NCBI RefSeq assembly: GCF_932526225.1 | Contig: NC_064035.1 | Span: 21,751,969-21,815,968 of the forward strand | Length of the DNA stretch: 64,000 bases | Origin: Nematostella vectensis | Taxonomy: Eukaryota > Cnidaria > Anthozoa > Actiniaria > Edwardsiidae | Reading direction: 5' to 3' | Part shown: one piece after another, positions 22,861-33,500 of the stretch | How the letters are laid out: the number at the start of each line of letters is the position of its first letter | Numbering within the stretch: the stretch's first letter is position 1 | Made by a program: the position numbers and the translations under genes | Notes under the pieces: model-generated | Databases searched by the model: none | Seen by the model: the letters and a program-made list of their open reading frames with translations, nothing else | What the model was told of the DNA's origin: nothing

Positions 22861-25581
22861 TCAGCGCTTGTGCCTTCTATTGCAGCTAAGGCACGTGAGT
22901 CTGACATTCCACTTGTAGTGACCCTGACCGTCGTCTAGCCAGTCGATGCTGAAGCATTGGGGATGGCTCTTTGTGTATCCCTGATACAGAAGCTGAGTGC
23001 CACAGACTGTGCACCTCTTTTCCGCGCCAGCAATCATGCCGAGTACGTGGTCTACCGTTAGAACGTGGTGCGAACCCGTGTACTTTGTGCGACCTTTTTG
23101 CCTGTCATCTATAGCGTATCGCTTGATTCGCGCTGTAATGAGCTCTTCACTGGGCGTAGCCTGCAGTTCTGTGGGAGCCAAGGCACCGGGGGCGTTATCG
23201 GGGGGAATTACGCGGACTATCTGGTCGGCGTGCCGCACGCGGGAGATGCCGGTGTATACAGCATTCGTGATCCAGCCCTCTAAGCTGTGGTCTATGATAA
23301 ACAGACGTCTTGGAGTCTGGATGGTCTTGCCCTGCACCCGGTGGACGGTTCCCCAGCCCGCGTATTTCCACTCGAGGGGAAGCCCGTTAAGGACCGCGTC
23401 GGGAGGAACCTCGACTACCGCGCCTTTGTATGCGTCGACCTTCTCACCCCTTTTGTCTGGCACGGGCACTGGGCGCCCTTGCTTGCGATAACGATGCGCG
23501 ACGCTAGGATCGGGGTCAAAGCGGATGGTTGCTTGCAATCGGGGGTAGTTTTTCCTGTGGTGCTCTATCAATCGCTGCTGAACAAGGGCCCCCATCTTGA
23601 TTGGTCGAGCACACCCACATATCGTTTGGGTGGGCCTGCTCGATCGCCGCGTCGAACGCTACCCCATCCCACTCCTCTCGAAACACCTCAAGCTGTTGGG
23701 AATCTGACCGACACCAAATCCGGTCGTTTATGTCGTGGAGCCTGGAGCCGGCAGGCCGTCGCATGTACTGTACGGCTTTCCGCAGTCCTCACACAGGCAG
23801 CCGAAGTCGGACTCGAACCAGCAGATGTTCCTTTGTGCCCACTCCTCGAGCATACCGTGAGGCCCCTCTTTATCTCCCCAGGGCGGGACCTTCCCATAGT
23901 CGCCACAACACACTACCTGACACGGCCGCGTGGCGAGATACTCTAGGATGGCGCGTAGCACTTTAGTCTGTACTTTACAGCACTCGTCAATGATGATTAC
24001 TTCTGCAAGATGGTCGAGTTTGTGCCCCAGCTCGAAAGGTCTCCACTCGAAGTTCAGTAAACCTCCCTTGCCGTGGCCATGACGAGGTCACCCGAGTCTA
24101 ACAGGTCCTTGAGCTCTGGCGTGGTGATCCAGCCCTCGTTTTGTTCCAAGTGCTGCCCTACCCTCCCGGAAGCGTAGGGGTGGCAGGCCTCAGAGAACTC
24201 CCACTCGCTCAGCTGAATGACCCCGGTTAGTTGAAGAACCTCGCTCAATGGCCGTCCCACAACATCCGCGATACGATATACGTTCGTAGGGAAGCCGTAT
24301 TTCCGTACCACGTCGATGGCGTCCGAGCCGCCGCCGGAGACACTGTCCTCGCATCCTAGGTACGCCGCACGCATGTAGATGTGCGCATGAGGCTGCGCCC
24401 CTAAGTTTTCCATGCTATTCCACACTTTGGACTCAACCTGCGCCGCTTGCCAGACGTCCCTGTATTTGAGAGGCGTTGGCCTGATGTTCTCTCTTTGGAT
24501 CCACTTCTTGAAACGATACCCTATTGCGCCGCCCATCGAGTGCGTAGCTTCGGTGTACTCTTGGTAGGCTGGGTGATCATCAGGGAGCCATTGAGGATCA
24601 TGTCCCGTCTCGTCTGTAAACGGCCTGTCGATAGCCACGATGTCCCGTCCCAATCGGTACAGTTTGCCTTCGTGCGTGACTATAACGCGCCCGCATAGCC
24701 AGATCCTTGTGCTTCTGGGGATCGCCCTGTTTATAAAGCGAATGAGCACCTCTCGCACTTTTGCCTCGCGCGTTTTCGTGGCGGCACTGGTTAAAGCCTA
24801 CTCCTGACGTAGCGAACGAAGCTCATCCTCAGCCTCGAAGTCTAGGCCGTGGACGCTCGTGATCGCAGGTGGTTCAGTCGGAAGCTCCGCCCAGGCGTGG
24901 TTATTGTGGCAAGGGATAGTGACCCTCGCCTTAGTCTTGTACTTCCCCGAGTCCCACAGAACGTTACCCAGGGCGTCCACGGCTACTAGCTTTACCTCGA
25001 GCTTCTTTTCCATCTCAAAGAGGTCTTTTTTGGTACATCCCGTAGGGGCCAGCTTCTTGTCAAATTGCTCGAGGATCTTGCCTCGTGTCTTGGTTAGACA
25101 AAGGGAGCGCGAGGTTGCGCGATTCCTCAAGAAGTCGGCAACACAGTTAGCGAAGGTGTCACTCCCCTCTCGCTCAAACATTGGCCCAGGCTCGGGTATG
25201 CCTTGTGCCACCCAGTCCCTAATTTCCAATATCGCGGGCTACGATATCGGACAGGACGAGTGTTTGGGTATGCCTTGTGCCACCCAGTCTCTAATTGCCC
25301 GTATCGCGGGCTACGATATCAGACAGGACGAGTGCGAACCGTTCCCGAGCGCGCCTCCCGGTACCGTGCATCTTCTGCCCTACACGATTCGCTCCGCAGG
25401 GGCGGCACAACCGCGTCTCCGACTGCTTCCCTATGCCGCAGATCTTGCACGGCACGGGGAGGGGGCTGCCCTTAGGGAGCCTTTGGAGGTGCACCTTGTA
25501 GTAGGTGCCCATGCACCTCTGGACACACGTGTTTGCATGGCCGACCTTTAACCACCCGCAGTAATCTTTTCCGCACTTCAT
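22861..25581 (-). pseudogene. Replicase: zinc ribbons, polymerase-like region, SF1 helicase C-half, HNH domain (decayed)
   Basis: Read on the minus strand from ATG at 25581, just inside the right terminal repeat. First come two zinc-ribbon-like cysteine clusters (CKICGIGKQSETRLCRPC), then a frameshift near a 72-bp tandem duplication. A second region (DTFANCVADFL, then CHNNHAWAEL) runs to an in-frame TAG at 24798-24800. A third (MRAAYLGCE, YGFPTNVYRIADVVG, WITTPELKDLLDSGDLV) ends at TGA 24054-24056 and resembles the start of a TV-Pol-like polymerase. Next is the helicase: Walker B IIIDECCKV and CCGDYGKVPPW near 23880-23990, then VHRVQGKTI and YTGISRVR (motifs V/VI) in the frame ending at TGA 22861-22863. 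The C terminus is an HNH-like domain (CTVCG, FSIDWLDD, NVRLTCLSCNRRH). Walker A is absent. Several stops and frame changes make it nonfunctional. Confidence 0.72.
25194..25337. repeat. 72-bp tandem duplication inside the replicase gene
   Basis: Two adjacent copies starting at 25194 and 25266 (GGGTATGCCTTGTGCCACCC) differ at a handful of positions. The unit is 24 codons long, so it does not itself shift the frame, but each copy carries a TAG in one minus-strand frame. Confidence 0.9.
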
Positions 25582-25587
25582 CCTTCG

Positions 25588-25678
25588 AATGCTCGGTATA
25601 CTACAGGACAGACGAGGGTCTAATTGCAAGGTTCCCACATGTTACCATACAATGGGGGCCAGCCGGGGGGTGGGGGGC
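25588..25678 (-). repeat. Right terminal inverted repeat of the virus-like element
   Basis: Reverse complement of 14835-14923 with few differences. The replicase start codon (25581) lies 7 bases inside its inner edge, so the repeat probably carried the replicase promoter. Confidence 0.93.
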
Positions 25679-26654
25679 GTGACGCGCCTCCCAGCCCGTT
25701 CTATGAAATGACCCAGTCCCCCCCGCCTTATTAGCTATGGCTGAATGTCTATGTTGAAACCATTACATTTTAATATTTGCTTTTTATAAAATCAAAGCAG
25801 CAGTGTGAACCAAAATTCGATATTTTACCTGTCAAAGTAATATTTTTTTTACAAAACCTTGCATGAATCTACTGTGTTTTTTTTCTAAAAAAGCAATGCA
25901 TATCATGTCTATCATTGATTCATTTCCTAGTAAAAAAATATATTTTCAATGTAAAAGAAATTTACTCTCTAGAAATGTCATATGTGTGATCCATTCCATA
26001 GGTGTATCGTACAGCACAAGTCCAAGAAGGCCTAGTTCATTTAATTAAAAACTAGGGGTTTAACCCTTTGACCCCTGACTATTTTTTTAGCTGAAATTCT
26101 AAAAAAAAACAGGTGTTTTCAAGCTGTGCGGCAGTGATTTGCGGTCCCATCCTTATTTCTGTGCTAATGCACCACAATTTCTTTGTTTTTGTGTTTTCCA
26201 TCAAAATTACAGCTTTTAGCATATTGGGAGAGTGCCCTTGGATATTTTCAAGTCTATTGGGGTATAATTGAGTGTTGTTCTTATGGATGTTTGCAAGCAA
26301 AAAAAATAATTTTTTGTTTGGCTCTGCCTAGACGAAAAAATAATTTTCTTATGAAAGCTCAGCTCTCCTCTCTTAAACCAAATTGATTCCAAAATTGTTT
26401 GCACTGCACAGGGTCGTTGTTATAATATTATTTGTTTTGGGGATCCCTGTGGCCCCTTATCATCCCATTGCGTGATTTTGAACGACTCTAATGGAACTGT
26501 GACTTTAGAACACTTAGAGATTCATTGATACGAGATCCTATTGTTGGAGGGTCAACTAGCGATGAATTGCGAGGGGAATTATTGAAAAAGCCAGATCTCA
26601 CCCTGCAAACCGCTCAAGATTACTGCAGAACTTAAGAGGCTACTGAACTAAACC
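25679..26654. other. Flank between virus element and 34-bp minisatellite
   Basis: AT-rich non-coding sequence; no gene was recognised. It contains a copy of a dispersed repeat (about 26070-26400) described separately. Confidence 0.6.
26070..26400 (+). repeat. Dispersed repeat, copy 1
   Basis: Shares diverged sequence with 53510-53830 in the same orientation, including GCATATTGGGAGAGTG, AAGTCTATTGGGG, ATAATTGAGTG and CTTATGGAT.TTTGCAAGCAAA. Family unknown; no open frame. Confidence 0.75.
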
Positions 26655-28725
26655 GAGAGCCACCACCTGTACTTGCCCCACATGGACCAAAAGCCACCAC
26701 CTGTACTTGTCCCACATGGACAAAGAGCCACCACCTGTACTTGTCCCACATGGACCAAGAGCCACCACCTCTTCTTGTCCCACAAGGACCAAGGGTCACC
26801 ACCAGTACTTGTCCCACATGGACCAAGAGTCACCACCTGTACTTGTCCTACATGGACCAAGAGCCACCACCTGTACTTGTCCCACATGGACCATCTACTT
26901 GTCCCACATGGACCAAGGGTCACTACCTATACTTGTCCTACATGGACCATCTACTTGTCCCACATGGATCAAGAGCCACCACTTCTACTTGTCCCACAAG
27001 GACCAAGGGTCAACACCTGTACTTGTCCCAAATGGACCAAGGGTCACCACCTATACTTGTCCTACATGGACCAAGAGTCACCACTTGTACTTGTCCTACA
27101 TGGACCAAGAGCCACCACCTGTACTTATCCCACATGGACCATCTACTTGTCCCACATATACCAAGAGCCACCACCTGTACTTGTCCCACATGGACCATCT
27201 ACTTGTCCCACATGGACCAAGAGCCACCACCTCTTCTTGTCCCACAAGGACCAAGGGTCACCACCAGTACTTGTCCCACATGGACCAAGAGTCATCACCT
27301 ATACTTGTCTGACATGGACAAAGAGCCACCACCTCTACTTGCCCACATGGACCAAGAGCCACCACCTGTAATTGTCCCGTATGGACCAAGGGGACCACCT
27401 GTACTTGTCCCACATGGACCAACAGCCACCACCTGTAATTGTCCTACATGGACAAAGGGTAACCACCTGTACTTGTCGTACATGGACCAAAAGCCACCAC
27501 CTCTTTTTGTCCCACATGGACCAAGGGTAACCACCTGTACTTGTCCTACATGGACCAAGAGCCTTCACCTGTACTTGTCCCACATGGACCTAACGCCACC
27601 ACCTGTACTTGTCCCACATGGACCAAAAGCCACCACCTGTACTTGTCCCACATGGACCAAGAGCCACCACCTTACTTGTCCTACATGAACCAAAGGTGAC
27701 TACCTCTTCTTGTCCTACATGGACCAAGAGCCACCACCTCTACTTGTTCCACATGTACCAAGGGTCACTACCTGTACTTTTCCTACAAGGACCAAGAGCC
27801 ATCAGCTCTACTCGTCCCACATGGACCAAGAGCCACCACCTGTACTTGTTTCACATGGACCAAGAGCCACCACCTGTACTTGTCCCACATGGACCAAAAG
27901 CCACCACCTGTACTTGTCCCACATGGACCAAGAGCCACCACCTGTACTTGTCCCACATGGACCTAACGCCACCACCTGTACTTGTCCCACATGGACCATC
28001 TACTTGTCCCATATGGACCAAGAGCCACCACCTCAAATTGTCCCACATTGACCAAGAGCCACCACCCCTACTTGTCCCATAAGGACCAAGAGTAAAAACC
28101 TGTACTTGTCCCACATGGACCAAGAGCCACCACCTGTACTTGTCCCACATGGACCATGTACTTGTCCCACATTGACCAAGAGCGACCACCTGTACTTGTC
28201 CCATATGGACCAAGAGCCACCACCTCTAAATGTCTCACATTGACCAAGAGCCACCATTTCTACCTTTCCCACAAGGACCAAGGGTCACCACCTGTACTTG
28301 TCCCACATGGACCAAGGGTCACTACCTGTACTTGTCCCACATGGACCAAGGGTCACCACCTGTACTTGTCCCACATGGACCAAGGGTCACCATCTCTACT
28401 TGTCCAACATGGACCAAGGGTAACCACTTGTACTTGTCCCACATGGACCAAGAGCCACCACCCCTACTGGTCTTACATGGACCAAGAGCCAACCCGTGTA
28501 CTTGTCACACATGGACCTAACTCCACCACCTGTACTTGTCCCACATGGACCAAGAGCCACCACCTTACTTGTCCTACATGGACCAAGGGTCACCACCTCT
28601 ACTTGTCTTACATGGACCAAAAGCCACCACCTGTACTTGTCCCACAAGGACCACCACCTGTACTTGTCCTACATGGACCAAGGGTCACCACCTATACTTG
28701 TCCCACATGGACCAATACCACCTCT
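26655..28725. repeat. 34-bp minisatellite, about 60 copies (2.07 kb)
   Basis: The unit CCACATGGACCAAGAGCCAC followed by CACCTGTACTTGTC repeats with a 34-bp period. Variants include AAGGGTCACC and shortened units reading GGACCATCTACTTGTCCCAC. Because 34 is not divisible by 3 and the unit has no stop in any forward frame, long overlapping open frames (up to about 315 codons) of PHGPR/TCPTWTKSHH-type repeats appear on the plus strand, with matching ones on the minus strand. No start context or splice sites support a gene. Confidence 0.97.
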
Positions 28726-29752
28726 ATTTGCTCCTTCCATCTGTTTTTGGCTTCCTCGGTTCTCAATAAACATTTACCTTGCCGTCGTTTCTTCCCTATA
28801 GAAACATCTACAATTTCATTTGATGCTTCTGTGTGTGAAAACAACACAAACTTTTCATATTTATTCAGTATTTTGTATTTAATTATAGATTTGGGTGGTG
28901 ATTTTTTAGATCCTAGACATTTCTATACACTTTCAAAAATAAAGTTATACTCTGTTAACAAATGATCAAAAAGTATTAACTACCAAAGATGTCAATATGC
29001 TGTCTAGTTTTCTATGCAGCCTGACCCGTCACACTATGCACTTGGGTCAAATTCCCGCAGTTGTCTAGATAAGTAGAGTGGTAAAATCGAAATTATTAAG
29101 ACATATCTTAAAAGTAAAAGATGTCCTTTGCTTACTACTGAGGTTTGGTGAACTGGAAAAGACCCAATTTATTACAACCACATCTAGAGTAATAATATTT
29201 TTTGTTACACATAGTAATCTATGTACATTTTATAGCACGGCATCCTATTACTGTGGCCACTAATACAAAGTGTTTTAAGAAAGTAAGCCTATAAGCATTA
29301 CAGTTTAATGACTCGAACTTCATAGCTAAGAGGATTCCATGTTCCGATAAGCATTCAGCTAGAGATCATGTCAATCACAAAGTACATTTCACACCCCCCC
29401 ATTCGCACCCCGTTCGCTTTTAGTTGTATCTCTTAGGTTTAAAAATTTACTTCGAATAAAATTGCAGAATTGCTGTTGATCATTGTTGTGCTATCACTCA
29501 GGGTGAAAACCGACGATCATCCCGGTCTGCTTTTGTTGGAGTCCCCCCCACCGTGATACTCTTACATATATTCTTTTAAATGAAATATCAAATGTATTAT
29601 TTACATAATCTCATGTCTATGAAGCAGCAGCATCTAAATGTAGGCGTAGATAACAAAAATGCTGTTTATCCATCCGCAAGGCCATTGTTGGGGAGTGTTT
29701 TCAGACTTAGTTTAAATAAATGTGGGGTTTAGTAGCACTTGGGGTCTTGCCA
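28726..29752. other. Non-coding stretch between minisatellites
   Basis: AT-rich, with no gene, RNA or transposon recognised. Confidence 0.55.
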
Positions 29753-29899
29753 CAAGAATGCGTATTGTTCCTGGACAAATACAAGAATGCGTATTATACC
29801 TGGACAAATACAAGAATGCGCATTGTTCCTGGACAAATACAAGAATGCGTATTGTTCCTGGACAAATACAAGAATGTGTATTGTACCTGGACAAATACA
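29753..29899. repeat. 29-bp tandem repeat, 5 copies
   Basis: The unit AAGAATGCGTATTGTTCCTG followed by GACAAATAC repeats at 29 bp with small changes. Short open frames over it are artefacts. Confidence 0.95.
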
Positions 29900-30116
29900 T
29901 TTCAGACAAATGTGTAAAAAGATAACATGATCCACACTCACCAACATGTCATTCTAAATACATTTTGTGCACACTATTTTTTGGTAATAATTAAAAACTA
30001 TACATCTTAGATCCCTAATAAAAGTGAATAAATTATTTGAGTTTGACTGAAATATGCAAAACCAGACTGTTGTCTTTAACAAAAATGACGGAACCGCCAA
30101 ACTACCACAATACATA

Positions 30117-30351
30117 CACCTATTTCAATAAAGGTTGTCAGTGCAAATGGCAAATGGCAGTTCTGCGACCAAAAGTGACCATGTTTCTCCAAGGGTATGG
30201 ATAAATCAAACCAATTATCCATCAAAGGTTACCAATGCTTGGCTCTGACATTGCTGGACTTTTATTAACACCTTTAATTTTACGAATAATTAGTACCCAT
30301 AAGCCATTTATCATTAGCCATTTGCACTGACAACCTTTTGTGAAATAGGTG
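30117..30351. mobile_element. MITE, TA target duplication, copy 1
   Basis: CACCTATTTCAATAAAGGTT at the left end is mirrored at the right end as AACCTTTTGTGAAATAGGTG, flanked by TA on both sides. Inner arms (GTCAGTGCAAATGGC) are also inverted. 235 bp, no coding capacity. A second member lies at 38505-38759. TA duplication suggests the Tc1/mariner or PIF class. Confidence 0.85.
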
Positions 30352-30581
30352 TATAAATAAATTGATCCATCAGCACCTGGGTTTAAGAGTTCATTTGATC
30401 AGTACTGTAACTTCTGGTGCACTGTAAAAATGGGACAGCATGCTTTTGCTTGGTTTTCAATATATCGAGATATTGTTTTAGTTGTTGATTAACGCAATAT
30501 TTTGAGAATGTTATTATTTAGATTTTTCAAATCATAAAAATCTCTTGGTCTGAAAAATATTAACCTCTTTGTAAAAACACC

Positions 30582-33500
30582 TTAAACAACAGTTCCTGGA
30601 TCCTGGTTTTCATCTATCTTAACAACCATTCGGTTCTTGCTGACTTCTGGTTGTGCCTCTGGCTTCAGATTCTCTTGGAATTCTTGGACTGTACCAGCAG
30701 AGGATTGCAAGCTATCATTCATCCCATTTGGGTAGTGAGTTAGTAAGTCTGACATGCGATCCTTGATGCACAGAGCAAGAAGACGGGCATCTCCATCCTG
30801 GTCCCAGCAGTCTTCAATAGTCTCTTTTAGGAAACGTAGGCCCTGTACAAAAAGCAGCATAATACTTTCAAAACTCAAACAAAACAATTGCTTCTGTAAA
30901 TGCATTAATGAGATAGCACAGAAAAAACATCAGTGTTACTGTCACTATATGAAGCGTGGTGTACATCAACATAACAACGTAACAACATAACATATCGACA
31001 TAACAGCTAATCGACATAACACAGCAAGATAACAGCATATTGACATAACAACACATCAGCATAACAACGTAACCACATAACATATCAACATAACAACACA
31101 TTAACATAACACATCAAAATAACAGCACTTCAACATACAAAATAATATAACAATACAACAGCATAACAACGTAACAACATAACATATTGACATAACAACA
31201 TGTCAACATACTGTAGCAGCATATCGACATATCAACACAAGATAATATCACATCAACATAACAACAAATCGACATAACAGCATATCGACATAACAACACA
31301 TAAGCATAACAACATATCGACATAACAAAACATCAGCAAAACCACACATCGACATAACCTGAGTCAGAATGTCCAAATACTGTATAGTGTATTAAAGTAA
31401 AAATGGGGTTTTAAAGGTCTATAAGTAATAAACTGAAAAAAAAAAAAAAAAAAACAAGGAGACCTACACTATGGTTGCGTTTCCAAGCATCTGGAAATCC
31501 AGGTCGGAGTTTCTTCTGAACAACATAGGTGTGCATGTGCTCTGAGGTGATCATTGGACCCAACTCCGCCTCAAACGGTGCCTTGTAGGGAGGAACCTGT
31601 TCTCCTATTTGGTTACAAAGACAAAAAAAATTTGAGCTTCTATGATTGGATAAAGACCCAATATTATTGTTGTTTATATTATTGTTGCCTCTTGCGGCCA
31701 AATGGTCAAGATACTGTATATTGGAAGATCATGTGGATCAACACCATAGGGGGCATGTCAGTAGGGCCTTACTTCCAAAGATGTCCTCACAGCGCATCGA
31801 GACTTCCCATATGACCAGTGACATTGCATAGACATCAATCTGCTTCAGGGCACCTTGTATATCATGCAAGTTCACTGCACCATCCAGTACCTCTGGAGCC
31901 ATGTAACGCAGTGTTCCCACCTGTCAACAAGTATGTCTTTAGCTAGGTGTGGCCACAGAGGTTCAGCCTTTTGCCAATGATTTCTTACCTGCATACCTCC
32001 CTCCCCATGCCAATCTTGGTTTTATGTAAATATATGTACGGTTTACAGCAATATACAATGTAATGTTCGTAGTAAGGGGATAAAAGTGTGCTACCTCTGT
32101 GATCAAAGTACCATCATCAGCAGGCTTTGTGGCATCAGAAACATTCATAGCAAATCCAAAATCGGCCAAGACACATGACCCGTCCACTTTCACCAGGATA
32201 TTTTTGCTGTTGATGTCACGATGTGCAAATGAAGGCTTATTTGCTGAATCAAAAACAAAATAACGTCAATTATAAAACCTACTGTTACTTAGCAACAATA
32301 TTATTTGATGGCATTCAATTCAGCATTATAAACTTAAACTACATCATTATTGCTCAAAGGTTTTATTTCAGGAGCTTAGCTCTCAATCCTAAAATAAGGC
32401 CATTCTTTTTTTTTTCGTTTGCTGAGCCAAAGACCTCTGCCTTCAAGCAAGGTGTTGGTGTCCCTGGCTCCTCCCATGCACATATAATGTTGAGACAACA
32501 AAAGGGTTGTTCATGAACACATATATAATGTTGAGACAACAAAAGGGTTGTTCATGAACACATATATAATGTTGAGACAACAAAAGGGTTGTTCATGAAC
32601 ACATATATAATGTTGAGACAACAAAAGGGTTGTTCATGAACACATATATAATGTTGAGACAACAAAAGGGTTGTTTATGAACACATATATAATGTTGAGA
32701 CAACAAAAGGGTTGTTTATGAACACATATATAATGTTGAGACAACAAAAGGGTTGCTTATGAACACATATATAATGTTGAGAAAACAAAAGGGTTGTTCA
32801 TGAACACATATATAATGTTGAGACAACAAAAGGGTTGTTCATGAACACATATATAATGTTGAGACAACAAAAGGGTTGTTCATGAACACATATATAATGT
32901 TGAGACAACAAAAGGCTTGTTCATGAACACATATATAATGTTGAGACAACAAAAGGGTTGTTCATGAACACATATATAATGTTGAGACAACAAAAGGCTT
33001 GTTCATGAACACACATATAATGTTGAGACAACAAAAGGGTTGTTTATGAACACATATATAATGTTGAGACAACAAAAGGGTTGTTCATGAACACATATAT
33101 AATGTTGAGACAACAAAAGGGTTGTTTATGAACACATATATAATTTTGAGACAACAAAAGGCTTGTTCATGAACACACATATAATGTTGAGACAACAAAA
33201 GGGTTGTTTATGAACACATATATAATGTTGAGACAACAAAAGGCTTGTTCATGAACACACATATAATGTTGAGACAACAAAAGGGTTGTTTATGAACACA
33301 TATATAATGTTGAGACAACAAAAGGGTTGTTCATGAACACATATATAACGTTGAGACAACAAAAGGGTTGTTTATGAACACATATATAACGTTGAGACAA
33401 CAAAAGGCTTGTTTATGAACACATATATAATTTTGAGACAACAAAAGGCTTGTTCATGAACACACATATAATGTTGAGACAACAAAAGGGTTGTTTATGA

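Larger units (their letters stand above)
14835..25678. mobile_element. Integrated Polinton-like virus / virus-derived DNA element, 10.8 kb, decayed
   Basis: The insertion is clearly more GC-rich than its flanks and is bounded by inverted repeats 14835-14923 and 25588-25678. Recognised parts: capsid protein (18532-19774), FtsK/A32-type packaging ATPase (19790-20402), several small virion or membrane proteins, an integrase-like fragment (22564-22860), and on the minus strand a zinc-ribbon, polymerase-like, SF1 helicase and HNH replicase (22861-25581). Capsid plus packaging ATPase plus terminal inverted repeats defines the Polinton / Polinton-like virus class. No B-family DNA polymerase of classical Polintons was seen. 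Most genes have stops or frameshifts, so this copy is inactive. No convincing target-site duplication was found. Confidence 0.88.

Noticed and set aside
23287-23946. 219-codon plus-strand frame in the virus element
   Set aside because: Antisense shadow of the replicase helicase, whose Walker B and GD.GK.PP motifs are on the minus strand.
24859-25551. 230-codon plus-strand frame near the right end of the element
   Set aside because: Antisense to the replicase N-terminal domains and crosses the 72-bp duplication; no domain.
22861-25581. B-family (protein-primed) DNA polymerase as in classical Polintons
   Set aside because: No palm motifs such as DxxSLYPS or YxDTDS were found in any frame; the replicase architecture is different.
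14826-25690. Target-site duplication of the virus-like element
   Set aside because: Bases outside the two terminal repeats (CCCGGCCGA and GTGACGCGC) do not match convincingly; the true ends may be a little further out.
26673-28965. Long plus- and minus-strand frames of PHGPR/TCPTWTK repeats
   Set aside because: All are phases of the 34-bp minisatellite; no start context, splice sites or non-repeat protein sequence supports a gene.
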